DNA of 63,602 nt from Lachnospiraceae bacterium (GTDB lineage Bacteria; Bacillota; Clostridia; Lachnospirales; Lachnospiraceae): NCBI GenBank assembly GCA_021201665.1, contig JAJQEO010000074.1, positions 1-63,602 of the forward strand, in the 5' to 3' direction. The position numbers and the translations under genes are program-made. Below the pieces are notes generated by a model. That model did not search any database. It was given only the letters and a program-made list of their open reading frames with translations, and was not told the origin of the DNA. Shown here one piece after another: positions 35,838-43,784 of this stretch (position 1 is its first letter; each line of letters opens with the position of its first letter).

Positions 35838-36419
35838 TCACCTGTGCGAGATCACAGCTCCTACCGTAATTACAGCCATCATAACAGCTACCAGAAGAAG
35901 CGGTATCATGCCATCTACATAGCCCTTTACCTTGTCCAAATCATAATAAAGCAGATAGCAGATCATACTGACAACAGCAGCAATCGATGTAATGACAAGA
36001 AGCAAGAGCACCGCTGATTTCGTAAACTGTCCCAGAGCAAATAGAGCATTCAGCTCCAGAAACATCAGAGTCGTCCAGCCGACAATCAGGAACAGCTCCG
36101 TCGTCACCTGCCGCTTTAAAAGTACACTGGTTCCAACCAGCAGGACGATATAGACAACCACGCCGCCGATCAGCACTGCATTTTGAGGAAACAAAAGCGC
36201 TTCACTCTCCACAACACCGCTGCCCTGAACGATCTGCGTCACTGCAGCCACACCAAACAACAGCGCCGGGATTAAAAGCCACCCGCTCCGGAGACCTTTG
36301 ACCGCGCCTTCCGGCTTAAATGCGATCAGCCACCACGCCAGGTAAAAGGCACAACAGCCAATCATCAACAAATTACCTGTCAGCATCTGACGGGTCTGTG
36401 CATCAAAATCTGAGAACAT
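35838..36419 (-). CDS. Six-helix membrane protein, unknown function
   Basis: A 193-residue hydrophobic protein with about six membrane helices (for example LLMIGCCAFYLAWWLIAF, AVLIGGVVVYIVLLVGTSVL and LLLVAVMMAVITVGAVI). No catalytic motif recognised. AGAGGGG precedes the ATG. It is the last gene before a 180-base gap that ends at the defence block. Confidence 0.6.
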   Translation of the reverse strand: MFSDFDAQTRQMLTGNLLMIGCCAFYLAWWLIAFKPEGAVKGLRSGWLLIPALLFGVAAVTQIVQGSGVVESEALLFPQNAVLIGGVVVYIVLLVGTSVLLKRQVTTELFLIVGWTTLMFLELNALFALGQFTKSAVLLLLVITSIAAVVSMICYLLYYDLDKVKGYVDGMIPLLLVAVMMAVITVGAVISHR

Positions 36420-36599
36420 ATGTAATCGCCCCTCTCTTCGTCTACGCTAACGCTCCGATTGGCGTCCATTCAAGTGGTGCTTCGCAACAGGACGTCTCAG
36501 GTTTTCTCCCTACCACATTCATAGTGCTAGCGGTTGTCATAACCCTCCTTCTTTGAAATTAAAATTCAATCGCATTGTTCCTCTCTTTCTCGTAATTCT

Positions 36600-37463
36600 T
36601 TAATATCTTACAGATTCTCCATATCCTTTAGGAAGATTTTTAAAATATTCTTGATTTTCATTTATAATCCTATAGCTATCATGCATTCTCTTTTGATATG
36701 CCTTAATTTTTTCCTTGTCGGTTGTTTCCTCCAAACATACACACTCTTCAATTTTATATATCATTGCTAAACGCAAAATACGCAACTGAAATTCAGCTAA
36801 ATCATCTTCGGAATAAGATTCCTGAATCGTTGGATTTGGTGTGGAACATAACAATTCTGCACTTAATAAAACGACATACCATTCTTTTGCTTGCTCTGCA
36901 AAATCCATATCTAAAAACAGTTTTTGCAGTTCGAGATCGCTATTGCGAAAATCATGATGATTTTTAATTCTGTCATACGCTTCTAAAATTCTACCTTTTG
37001 TATCATTCAAGCTATCTTTAGTAATTTGAATGATATTTCCGCACGGATCTTCATAATATTTTACTTTATCCTGAATACCAGTAATAGAGCCATTTTGAGG
37101 ATCTCGAATTAATAACGCTTTCCACCCTTCAACAAAAATTTTACATTGACGTAGACAATTATACATATCTGCCTTGGTTTGAACTATTGCTATTTTTGTT
37201 TTTTTATATTCAGGGTAAAACACCTGAATAAAGTAAAACAAATACGCTGCTACATAACTGATAGCGATATTATAGAATGTATGATCAGCTTCATTATCAG
37301 AATAAAACAACAATTTCAAAATCATGTTATCCGAAATAAGTGGCCATGACGAACCTCTTATCACAAAAAATAATGCAACAACCAGAATGACCGATAAAAT
37401 TATAAGTACTTTTTTATAGCCAAACAATATTTTATCATTCAACCACGCCATTATTAACCACAT
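36600..37463 (-). CDS. Membrane protein at the 3' end of the defence block, unknown
   Basis: A 287-residue protein with two N-terminal membrane helices (KKVLIILSVILVVALFFVI and a second around ISYVAAYLFYFIQVFY) and a long cytoplasmic, helical, charged region. I do not recognise a domain. It overlaps the 3' end of the small McrA-head-like gene by 10 bases, so it belongs to the same transcript. AT-rich base use differs from core genes of the window. Confidence 0.6.
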   Translation of the reverse strand: MWLIMAWLNDKILFGYKKVLIILSVILVVALFFVIRGSSWPLISDNMILKLLFYSDNEADHTFYNIAISYVAAYLFYFIQVFYPEYKKTKIAIVQTKADMYNCLRQCKIFVEGWKALLIRDPQNGSITGIQDKVKYYEDPCGNIIQITKDSLNDTKGRILEAYDRIKNHHDFRNSDLELQKLFLDMDFAEQAKEWYVVLLSAELLCSTPNPTIQESYSEDDLAEFQLRILRLAMIYKIEECVCLEETTDKEKIKAYQKRMHDSYRIINENQEYFKNLPKGYGESVRY

Positions 37464-37675
37464 TTCCTTTCCACAGCTTTAAAACTGTTTACAGAAATAT
37501 CCGTGTCATTCGCAAGGTGATCTGCTACAGCTATCACATATTTTGGAGGATATTTTCTCCCATTTTCCGTAACAAGTTCATACTTTGTGCTCTGATTATG
37601 AAACGGAACACCGTTCTCATCTATATATTTTAGAGCATCCATAATATTTTTTAATTTTATTCTTGGTATAGCCAT
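37454..37675 (-). CDS. Small protein resembling the N-terminal head of McrA/HNH-type restriction proteins
   Basis: About 73 residues. NIMDALKYIDENGVP...ELVTENGRKYPPKYVIAVADHL with the NGRKYPPKYVI block matches the N-terminal head found in ScoMcrA-like and HNH restriction proteins. Nothing downstream encodes a nuclease, so this is a stand-alone head or a remnant. The ATG at 37675 has AAGGAG 9 bases upstream; the ATG at 37702 overlaps the previous stop but has no such site. Confidence 0.55.
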   Translation of the reverse strand: MAIPRIKLKNIMDALKYIDENGVPFHNQSTKYELVTENGRKYPPKYVIAVADHLANDTDISVNSFKAVERKCG

Positions 37676-37698
37676 AGTTACACGCTCCTTAGTTTTAC

Positions 37699-38715
37699 TC
37701 ATCTTGCGTTTATCTTATCTATAGATACTCTCCCGATCCCTTGTGCCGGATTCATCAAACTTCGTATCCGTGCTTTTTGCCCTAATCTTATCATTTCCTG
37801 GCTCAAAAGCTCAACCAATTCATGCACAACAGATTCAATAGATTCTTTCCCGACATAGCGAAAATAAAAATCCAGCTGATTACATTGCAGCCCGTATCTG
37901 ACATATCTGGATAAGCTATACTGATCCCGGAATACAAGATTATTCCTGACAAAATAATTCTCATCTTCACTGTCACATGAAGGAATACCAGAATAGTCAC
38001 TGTGGTCATTCTGTATCAACACATCTGACAGGCAGTAATAATCATAACAGATACGACCATCTTTAGAATTCGCCAGATCCCAGGTGACATCCAGATGATA
38101 CGGTTCTCCGTTTATCTTTACAATGTTCCACATATGAGGAATATTTTCTTCCAGCTCCGCATTTCCATTTACAACAATGCATTTGACATTTGCTGTATTT
38201 AGAAGAAGTTTTACTGCCTTCGAGATTCCCTCACATACCGCTCTGTTCCTTGCAAAGACACCGATAATCGAATGCGAAGCAACCTTGCGGTTCATTTGCT
38301 GACTCTGCAGTGCTTCCCGGTCATACTTTATGTTCTGGCAAAAATAGTCATGAATTTTTCGCACCTTTTCAGAATCAGATGCGCGTTCCAACTGTAGCTC
38401 CATCATCAGCTGGTTCACTATCGCCTGTATTCTGCAGTTATATGTCTCTATCTGCTCGTGGCTACAGAAATACTGCGGGACAAAAATTGTTCCTGATTTG
38501 GTCGTATTCAAAGTAAGGCAGCTCTGGTTAAAATAATATAGAAGCGGGTTATCGGCGGTGAGTGCATCGTAGATGCGATTCACTGCATCCACATCCGGAT
38601 ATATTCCGTCGATGTCAATCTCTTTCTCCAGATTTTTCACACCTTTGTAGAGGACCTGATAAATCCTTTTTTCAGGCTCTGACAATCGCATATAATAATA
38701 TCTGTCCGTTATCAT
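37699..38715 (-). CDS. Transglutaminase-like cysteine protease-fold protein
   Basis: About 338 residues. The papain-like transglutaminase triad is visible: Cys in NRAVCEGISKAVKLLL (about residue 161), His in PHMWNIVKI (194) and Asp in LDVTWDLAN (209). Members are peptidases, transglutaminases or peptide N-glycanases; the substrate here is unknown. The start ATG shares a base with the stop of the TerY-C-like gene (TAATG) and has GGGGAG upstream, so translation is tightly coupled. The position suggests an effector or processing enzyme for the kinase/phosphatase module. Confidence 0.8.
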   Translation of the reverse strand: MITDRYYYMRLSEPEKRIYQVLYKGVKNLEKEIDIDGIYPDVDAVNRIYDALTADNPLLYYFNQSCLTLNTTKSGTIFVPQYFCSHEQIETYNCRIQAIVNQLMMELQLERASDSEKVRKIHDYFCQNIKYDREALQSQQMNRKVASHSIIGVFARNRAVCEGISKAVKLLLNTANVKCIVVNGNAELEENIPHMWNIVKINGEPYHLDVTWDLANSKDGRICYDYYCLSDVLIQNDHSDYSGIPSCDSEDENYFVRNNLVFRDQYSLSRYVRYGLQCNQLDFYFRYVGKESIESVVHELVELLSQEMIRLGQKARIRSLMNPAQGIGRVSIDKINAR

Positions 38716-39074
38716 TAACGGTCTCCCCCGGCTTGAATCCCACTTCCAGTATAATTGATCAGCTGTCCAGTTTGCCCGCACCACTCACAGGTGAACAACA
38801 ATCCGCTACCAATTTTACAGTTCAATTTTCCACAGGAGCAAATGACAAAATATTTTGCTCCACAGTAAGGGCACCCCGGATATTCTTCATCCGGTTCTAT
38901 GGCTCCATCTATGATGGTTCCGTCATATCCTTCATGCTTTGCCGCCGATTCCTTCATTGGAAATGCCCATGTATATTTCCAGTGACGCGGAGCGATTTTT
39001 TCAAAGCGTACCCCATAGGTTTTATGCGTTTCCTTACATTTGCAGATTGCAACGGTTGCTTCCGGCATTTCCAT
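38715..39074 (-). CDS. Stand-alone TerY-C-like zinc-binding protein
   Basis: About 119 residues. It contains the pattern seen at the C-terminus of TerY proteins: ICKCKETHKTYGVRFEK, then WAFPMKESAAKHEGYDG, then clustered cysteines YPGCPYCGAKYFVICSCGKLNC and TCEWCG (given here as adjoining blocks). In TerY this metal-binding domain is fused to the vWA domain; here the vWA gene is separate, two genes upstream. The ATG at 39074 has AGAGGTG upstream; ATG 39113 has none. Confidence 0.75.
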   Translation of the reverse strand: MEMPEATVAICKCKETHKTYGVRFEKIAPRHWKYTWAFPMKESAAKHEGYDGTIIDGAIEPDEEYPGCPYCGAKYFVICSCGKLNCKIGSGLLFTCEWCGQTGQLINYTGSGIQAGGDR

Positions 39075-39114
39075 ATGCTCACCTCTCGTATCTACCTCAT
39101 GGTGAAAAGCCATC

Positions 39115-39942
39115 TTAACAATAGTAAGCCATCACCACAGTAATATCGTCCCCACATCCCTGTTCGCTTGTCTCATTCAGCCAGTCCTTAAGATTCCCGG
39201 CTACTGTTTCAAAGCCATGCTCCTGTATCATTTCAAAATATTCCCGACAGGTTTGCTCGAACGCTTCCGTAGATGGGTAGCTGTTGGCAAATCCATCCGT
39301 AGACATCAAATACAAATGTGGAGATTCTGCCGTTTCATCACGGCTGCGCATAGCTGTAATTGCCTTTTTCCATGCAGTCCGACTGGAAAGTGAATGCGTC
39401 TCTGTTCCAAGGATTTTATCTGCCATAATGACAGGCTGAACCTGTTCCGCATCAATTCGCAGGATATCTCCGTCCCCAAGCTGAAAGCCAAACAGGAATT
39501 CCGGCGTAATGAGAAGTCCGAGCAAGGTTGTGCCATACTGCCGGTATACTGAATCCAAATCAAGTTTTTCTTCCGCATCCAGTACTTTATCCCGTTTATG
39601 TTTCCGATGGGCTTTCCAGACCCTGTTCTTCCACTCTTCTTCAATCGTCTGTGCAATTCGTAATTCACCTTCACGGTTTAAATATGACATCAAAAAGTCT
39701 AGCGGATGATCATGCTCTTCACAACCCGTTAGCAGATTCTTTATTACGGAACAAAACGTATTGACGGCAATCTGTGAACCCGTCTTACTATATGGGCAGC
39801 GCTCACTTCCATGACCATCCGCGACAGCAAGAACTGTAACCGTATCGGATAGTTCGAGACACTTATAGCTGTCCTGGCATGGTTTCTCCGCGCGGATATG
39901 GGATGCTCCTGTGACGCTTTTCCCGCATATTTTCCGAATCAT
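39115..39942 (-). CDS. PP2C-type Ser/Thr protein phosphatase
   Basis: A 275-residue metal-dependent phosphatase. VADGHGSERCPYSKTG (DGHG about 42-45) supplies metal ligands, LYLMSTDGFANS the middle aspartate and GCGDDITVVM the C-terminal one; all PP2C acidic residues are present. It probably reverses the neighbouring kinase. Start ATG at 39942 follows GGCGGGTG; an ATG at 39975 would overlap the vWA gene. Together with the vWA and kinase genes it forms a TerY-P-like triad. Confidence 0.9.
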   Translation of the reverse strand: MIRKICGKSVTGASHIRAEKPCQDSYKCLELSDTVTVLAVADGHGSERCPYSKTGSQIAVNTFCSVIKNLLTGCEEHDHPLDFLMSYLNREGELRIAQTIEEEWKNRVWKAHRKHKRDKVLDAEEKLDLDSVYRQYGTTLLGLLITPEFLFGFQLGDGDILRIDAEQVQPVIMADKILGTETHSLSSRTAWKKAITAMRSRDETAESPHLYLMSTDGFANSYPSTEAFEQTCREYFEMIQEHGFETVAGNLKDWLNETSEQGCGDDITVVMAYYC

Positions 39943-39955
39943 AGATTCACCCGCC

Positions 39956-40729
39956 TTACCAAACATCCCCGGCATTTACATCATCCGGATTGGGAATGTT
40001 GTCCATGTCAAGCACAAGCGGAGCCGTACCTGTGTCCTTTGGAAGCAGATCATCCACAAGAGCAGGTGCTGGGCTGCCAGTTGCCTTATCCGCCGATTTA
40101 TCTTCCAGTTTTACCCTGCTTGCAGGAGCTGACACCATGGAGGCAGCTGTAGAAGCCCATTTTATCATCTTTGTAAGCATGGCCGCATTGTTCGCCTGCA
40201 GAACAAGTTCACGATTTCCCGTAAATTCTGTCAAAACAGAATCATCCGCATCCTGCCCAATAGAAATAGCAATGCGAACCGCTTTCTTCCCCCACGGTAA
40301 ATGAAGAAGTTTGTCCAGGGACTTCTTATAATTGTCTGTCGGTTGTCCATCTGACAGAAGCACAAGTACCGGCGGCAATGCACGATCTGACATCGGCGGA
40401 ATCGTCAACTGTGCCGCCAGCAGGTCAAATGCCTGCCCCAGATCGGTAACACCGCCTGCTTCGAGATCGTCCCATACGAAATCTTCTACCGGAACCGGAT
40501 TCGCAGTCACCCAAGAAGCTCCTGATGAAAACTTCAGAGTCCGGATCAGCAGTTGCGCGTTCGGATTATTGTCCGCTGCGTCTACCATATCTGGAATCGT
40601 AGACTGAATCGCATGGTTCACCGTGCCAATCTTCTCTCCATACATCGAACCGGAACAATCAACGATCCAGAAAAAATGCAACGGTCTGCTTGCAAGTTCC
40701 CCACCAGGTCTTTTTAATTTCTCTGCCAT
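39956..40729 (-). CDS. vWA domain protein, TerY type
   Basis: A 257-residue von Willebrand factor A protein. The MIDAS site is complete: DCSGSMYGEKIGTV (about residue 24), the threonine in GGVTDLGQAFD, and LLSDGQPTDNYKKSL. The type with LHFFWIVDCSGSM at the N-terminus matches TerY, which binds metal and probably a phosphorylated or other protein partner. A short, acidic, Pro-rich tail follows (LPKDTGTAPLVLDMDN). AGGAGG is 9 bases before the ATG at 40729. Confidence 0.9.
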   Translation of the reverse strand: MAEKLKRPGGELASRPLHFFWIVDCSGSMYGEKIGTVNHAIQSTIPDMVDAADNNPNAQLLIRTLKFSSGASWVTANPVPVEDFVWDDLEAGGVTDLGQAFDLLAAQLTIPPMSDRALPPVLVLLSDGQPTDNYKKSLDKLLHLPWGKKAVRIAISIGQDADDSVLTEFTGNRELVLQANNAAMLTKMIKWASTAASMVSAPASRVKLEDKSADKATGSPAPALVDDLLPKDTGTAPLVLDMDNIPNPDDVNAGDVW

Positions 40730-40848
40730 TGTGTTTATCCTCCTCAATTTCATCCTTTAAATCTACCGTAACTGTTTTGCATCATCACTGCTGCAGTTTA
40801 TCAGTAATTGCTATGTATTTTTCACAGTTTAATAATTCTCCAATGGAC

Positions 40849-42150
40849 TTACCGAAATTCTCCTGTGCAGGAGCCAAAATGTATTTTCACCCCCGGAGCA
40901 ATTCCCGCCGTCCGCCCAGGTGCCACCGGTATCTGGGTACCGTCCGCTTTTTCATAGGTCCAGTTTACCTTATCCTCATTCCGAATTCCCCAAAGGGACG
41001 GATTTTTCGGATTCTGGACGACAGTTCCCACCGATGTATCCATATCAAAATCCTTGTAAATACAATACGATTTCAGTTTTGCCCCTGCGGAAAGAACCAC
41101 CCTGTTCTTATCAATAATCAATTTCGCAGGTACTGTTACCGTATGAGAACAGTTCCAGCAGATATGTGCTTCCCCGTTCTGCTCTTTCGCAGCATCATAA
41201 AATACCTCCGCGCCGCAATGTGGGCAGATCATGATTCCATTCATTAAGTTCGCAATCGCTTCGAGCCACTGTCTTTCCACGACACGCTTCGCTGGAGTTT
41301 TCAGTCCAACAGTAAACACCTTTGTAAACAGATCACGGATTTCCTGCGGAAAAATCTTCCAGTAGATCTCCGCGTTATCGTGAATACCCGGAACCGGGCG
41401 GTTGCGCGTATCCTCCGGATCAAAAATGAACACAGGGTCAGTTCCATACAACCTCTCCATTGCCAGGATATCCATACATTTGATGTTCGCTTCCAGCCGT
41501 CCATTCAGCGGGTGGTTCACCATAAACATATAAAAAAGCAGCACAGCCAGCGAATGGAGATCCGTATTTCTGGATGGTTTTGCCTTTCCCAAGACTATCT
41601 CCGGAGCCATAAAGCCCGGAGTTCCCAGCACGCCGCTGTCATCCTTCCCATTCACAGATACGTTATCATTATCGCAGATCAGCACATCGCCGTTATCCGG
41701 ATTGAAAAACATGTTTCCAAATGAAATGTCACGATAGCTATGTCCCATTTCATGCAGCTTTAAATATCCTTTTGTGAAATTGAAAGCCGCCCGGCACAAA
41801 ACATAAAAGGATGGGTCTACCTTCCGCTTCATCAGATCCACTATGCTTTTATAATTCTTCGGTCTCAATGCCATAATGTATCCGAAGGAGTCTCCTTTTG
41901 CCGGATAAATCAGATCTTCCGGCCAGAGAAATGAAGCATCCGGACTGCCCACGGAAACAAGCTTATCCAGAATCTTCTTCTGATCTGCAGTGGCAGAGCG
42001 TTTAAAGTACCATTTCAGTGCGTAATGCTGTCCGCTACTCTCCACATCATATACTTCACCCTGGCCGCCGGCTCCGAGAAGTTTTTGTACCGAATACTTG
42101 TTTCCACTTTCAGATGTAAGTATCGTTCCTGTTTTAAGTAATCCATCCAT
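40849..42150 (-). CDS. Ser/Thr protein kinase with C-terminal zinc ribbon
   Basis: A 433-residue kinase. Gly-loop GAGGQGEV (26-33), Lys46 in ALKWYF, catalytic loop SYRDISFGN (138-146, with RD), metal-binding CDNDN in place of DFG, and APE in GFMAPEIVLG. The kinase fold ends near 300, followed by a zinc ribbon (CPHC 309-312, CWNC 331-334) and a beta-rich tail of about 90 residues. The variant loops (SYRD for HRD and DND for DFG) are features of the kinases in TerY-P modules. Its start overlaps the PH-like gene stop (TAATG), so they are coupled. Confidence 0.88.
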   Translation of the reverse strand: MDGLLKTGTILTSESGNKYSVQKLLGAGGQGEVYDVESSGQHYALKWYFKRSATADQKKILDKLVSVGSPDASFLWPEDLIYPAKGDSFGYIMALRPKNYKSIVDLMKRKVDPSFYVLCRAAFNFTKGYLKLHEMGHSYRDISFGNMFFNPDNGDVLICDNDNVSVNGKDDSGVLGTPGFMAPEIVLGKAKPSRNTDLHSLAVLLFYMFMVNHPLNGRLEANIKCMDILAMERLYGTDPVFIFDPEDTRNRPVPGIHDNAEIYWKIFPQEIRDLFTKVFTVGLKTPAKRVVERQWLEAIANLMNGIMICPHCGAEVFYDAAKEQNGEAHICWNCSHTVTVPAKLIIDKNRVVLSAGAKLKSYCIYKDFDMDTSVGTVVQNPKNPSLWGIRNEDKVNWTYEKADGTQIPVAPGRTAGIAPGVKIHFGSCTGEFR

Positions 42151-42656
42151 TAGTAAATCGACCTCCTTTGCTGTATCAGCTTAATCGCCTGATATGGAAT
42201 ATTTCCATCGGGAACAACCATGGTATAGGTCTTATCACCATACTGCAGTTCCAGGCCATTTGCATACGGTTTCATAGCTGACAGCAGCTTATAAGGTTTG
42301 TCAAATCCATGATCCTTACAATTCAGGATAATCCGCTGATTTGTAATATATAAGATTGCCTTATACTGCTGTGTCTCTATATATTCCTTAGAATCTCCCA
42401 CACCATAACTGAATCGGTCATTCTTAAACAGTCCTGGTGAACTGTTGCCCGCATGGCGATAAATCTTTTTCGTCTTGTCGATCAACAGGATAGCCTTATC
42501 AATATAGCAGCAATACTCGCCACGTTTCAGGAAAATCGTATCTGTATTCAGTCTGGGAAGCCGTCCGGCAAGTATCTCCTGTTTCGCGGCATCCGGCAAA
42601 ATACTGGATACCGGAGGGATTTTATTTTTTCCGAATAATGCGTCTAATAAGCCCAT
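42150..42656 (-). CDS. PH-like small protein
   Basis: A 168-residue protein with a beta-strand pattern typical of bacterial PH-like domains (YKAILYITNQRIILNCKDHGFDKPYKLL). Such domains bind lipids or peptides. The exact family is not recognised. GGGAGG lies 10 bases before the ATG. It precedes the kinase and shares a base with its start codon. Confidence 0.6.
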   Translation of the reverse strand: MGLLDALFGKNKIPPVSSILPDAAKQEILAGRLPRLNTDTIFLKRGEYCCYIDKAILLIDKTKKIYRHAGNSSPGLFKNDRFSYGVGDSKEYIETQQYKAILYITNQRIILNCKDHGFDKPYKLLSAMKPYANGLELQYGDKTYTMVVPDGNIPYQAIKLIQQRRSIY

Positions 42657-42676
42657 AAGGATGCAACCTCCCGATA

Positions 42677-43771
42677 TCAGATTAACTCATATTTCAATTT
42701 ATTCTTTCGCGCATAGCTCTCCGCATAAGAGCCGAAGCTGCACATCAGGATAAATTTATCATGCATGTTGTCAAATGCGCCGTCTCCAATCTGTTGGATG
42801 CTGTCCGGAATATAGATTTCTTCCAGATTTTCACATCCGTCAAAAGCCCTCGCCCCGATACGGTCCATTTTTTCATTCAACGTCACCTTCGTCAACGCAG
42901 TACAATCAGAAAACATCTTATCCGGCAGTTCCGTAATATTATCCGGTATGACAACTTTCGTAAGATTCTTACATCCGGATAAAGCGCCCTCCCCTAACCA
43001 ATACAGGGATGCTGGAATATCAATATTTTTCAGGTTGGTATGGGAAAGGCTGTATGCACCAATCTTTTCAAGAGCCGGAGGTAGCGCGGCCATTGACAGA
43101 CTGCAGCAACCGGCAAACGCATAATCTCCCAATTCTTTCATAGAAATCGGAAAGATCACTTGCGACAACCGTGAACAGCCAGAAAAGGCACGCTCTCCAA
43201 TCTGGACAAATCCTTCCGTGAAAATAGCTTCCTCAATCTCACATTCCGAAAAGGCGCCGCTCTGTACTTCAACAACGGACTTCCCGCCTGAGCGATTCTG
43301 AAAGATGATTGTTTTCTTACTCTCGCCAGTAAAGCCGGAGACTGCAAGGCCATTTCCAATCGAGCTTCTCGCGTAACGGAACAGATCTCCATAGGTCACC
43401 ACGCCAGGCTTTTCCTCCTGAATTGCCGGAACGTGACTACCGCCTTTTGAAGCCAATTTGATGTCACAGGGCTTTTTCAGCATATGCTGCCCATAGCATA
43501 CGCACCAGAGAGAAACTACCCAATCCGCATTAACACGACTGATCCCATACTCGTCCATCAGGCGTTTCACATAACGGTAAGCAAACGTATTATTAATCTG
43601 GACTGTTTTCTGCAAATCCTCCGCGATACCTAAATCATATGCAGATAGAATCAGGTTGATCTGCATCAGCTGTCCGGGGAAATAGTCTTTCACCAATCCC
43701 GCAAATCTGCCCCGATCCGATAGTGCATCCGGATACGCGAATAAAAGAGTTTCGAAATCCTTTTCTATCAT
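42677..43771 (-). CDS. Leucine-rich repeat (BspA-like) protein with helical N-terminus
   Basis: About 364 residues. The N-terminal 95 residues form a helical module (LLFAYPDALSDRGRFAGLVKDYFPGQLMQINLILSAYDLGI in part) that I have no name for. From about residue 150 to the end are seven or so LRR_5-type repeats, IGERAFSGCSRL, LGDYAFAGCCSL, IGAYSLSHTNL, LGEGALSGCKNL, LPDKMFSDCTAL, IGARAFDGCENL, IGDGAFDNMHDK. Such repeats bind proteins. It has no signal peptide, so it is likely a cytoplasmic adaptor. The ATG at 43771 has AGAGG upstream; the frame overlaps brxL's end. Confidence 0.85.
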   Translation of the reverse strand: MIEKDFETLLFAYPDALSDRGRFAGLVKDYFPGQLMQINLILSAYDLGIAEDLQKTVQINNTFAYRYVKRLMDEYGISRVNADWVVSLWCVCYGQHMLKKPCDIKLASKGGSHVPAIQEEKPGVVTYGDLFRYARSSIGNGLAVSGFTGESKKTIIFQNRSGGKSVVEVQSGAFSECEIEEAIFTEGFVQIGERAFSGCSRLSQVIFPISMKELGDYAFAGCCSLSMAALPPALEKIGAYSLSHTNLKNIDIPASLYWLGEGALSGCKNLTKVVIPDNITELPDKMFSDCTALTKVTLNEKMDRIGARAFDGCENLEEIYIPDSIQQIGDGAFDNMHDKFILMCSFGSYAESYARKNKLKYELI

Positions 43772-43784
43772 AACTACCTCTGCA

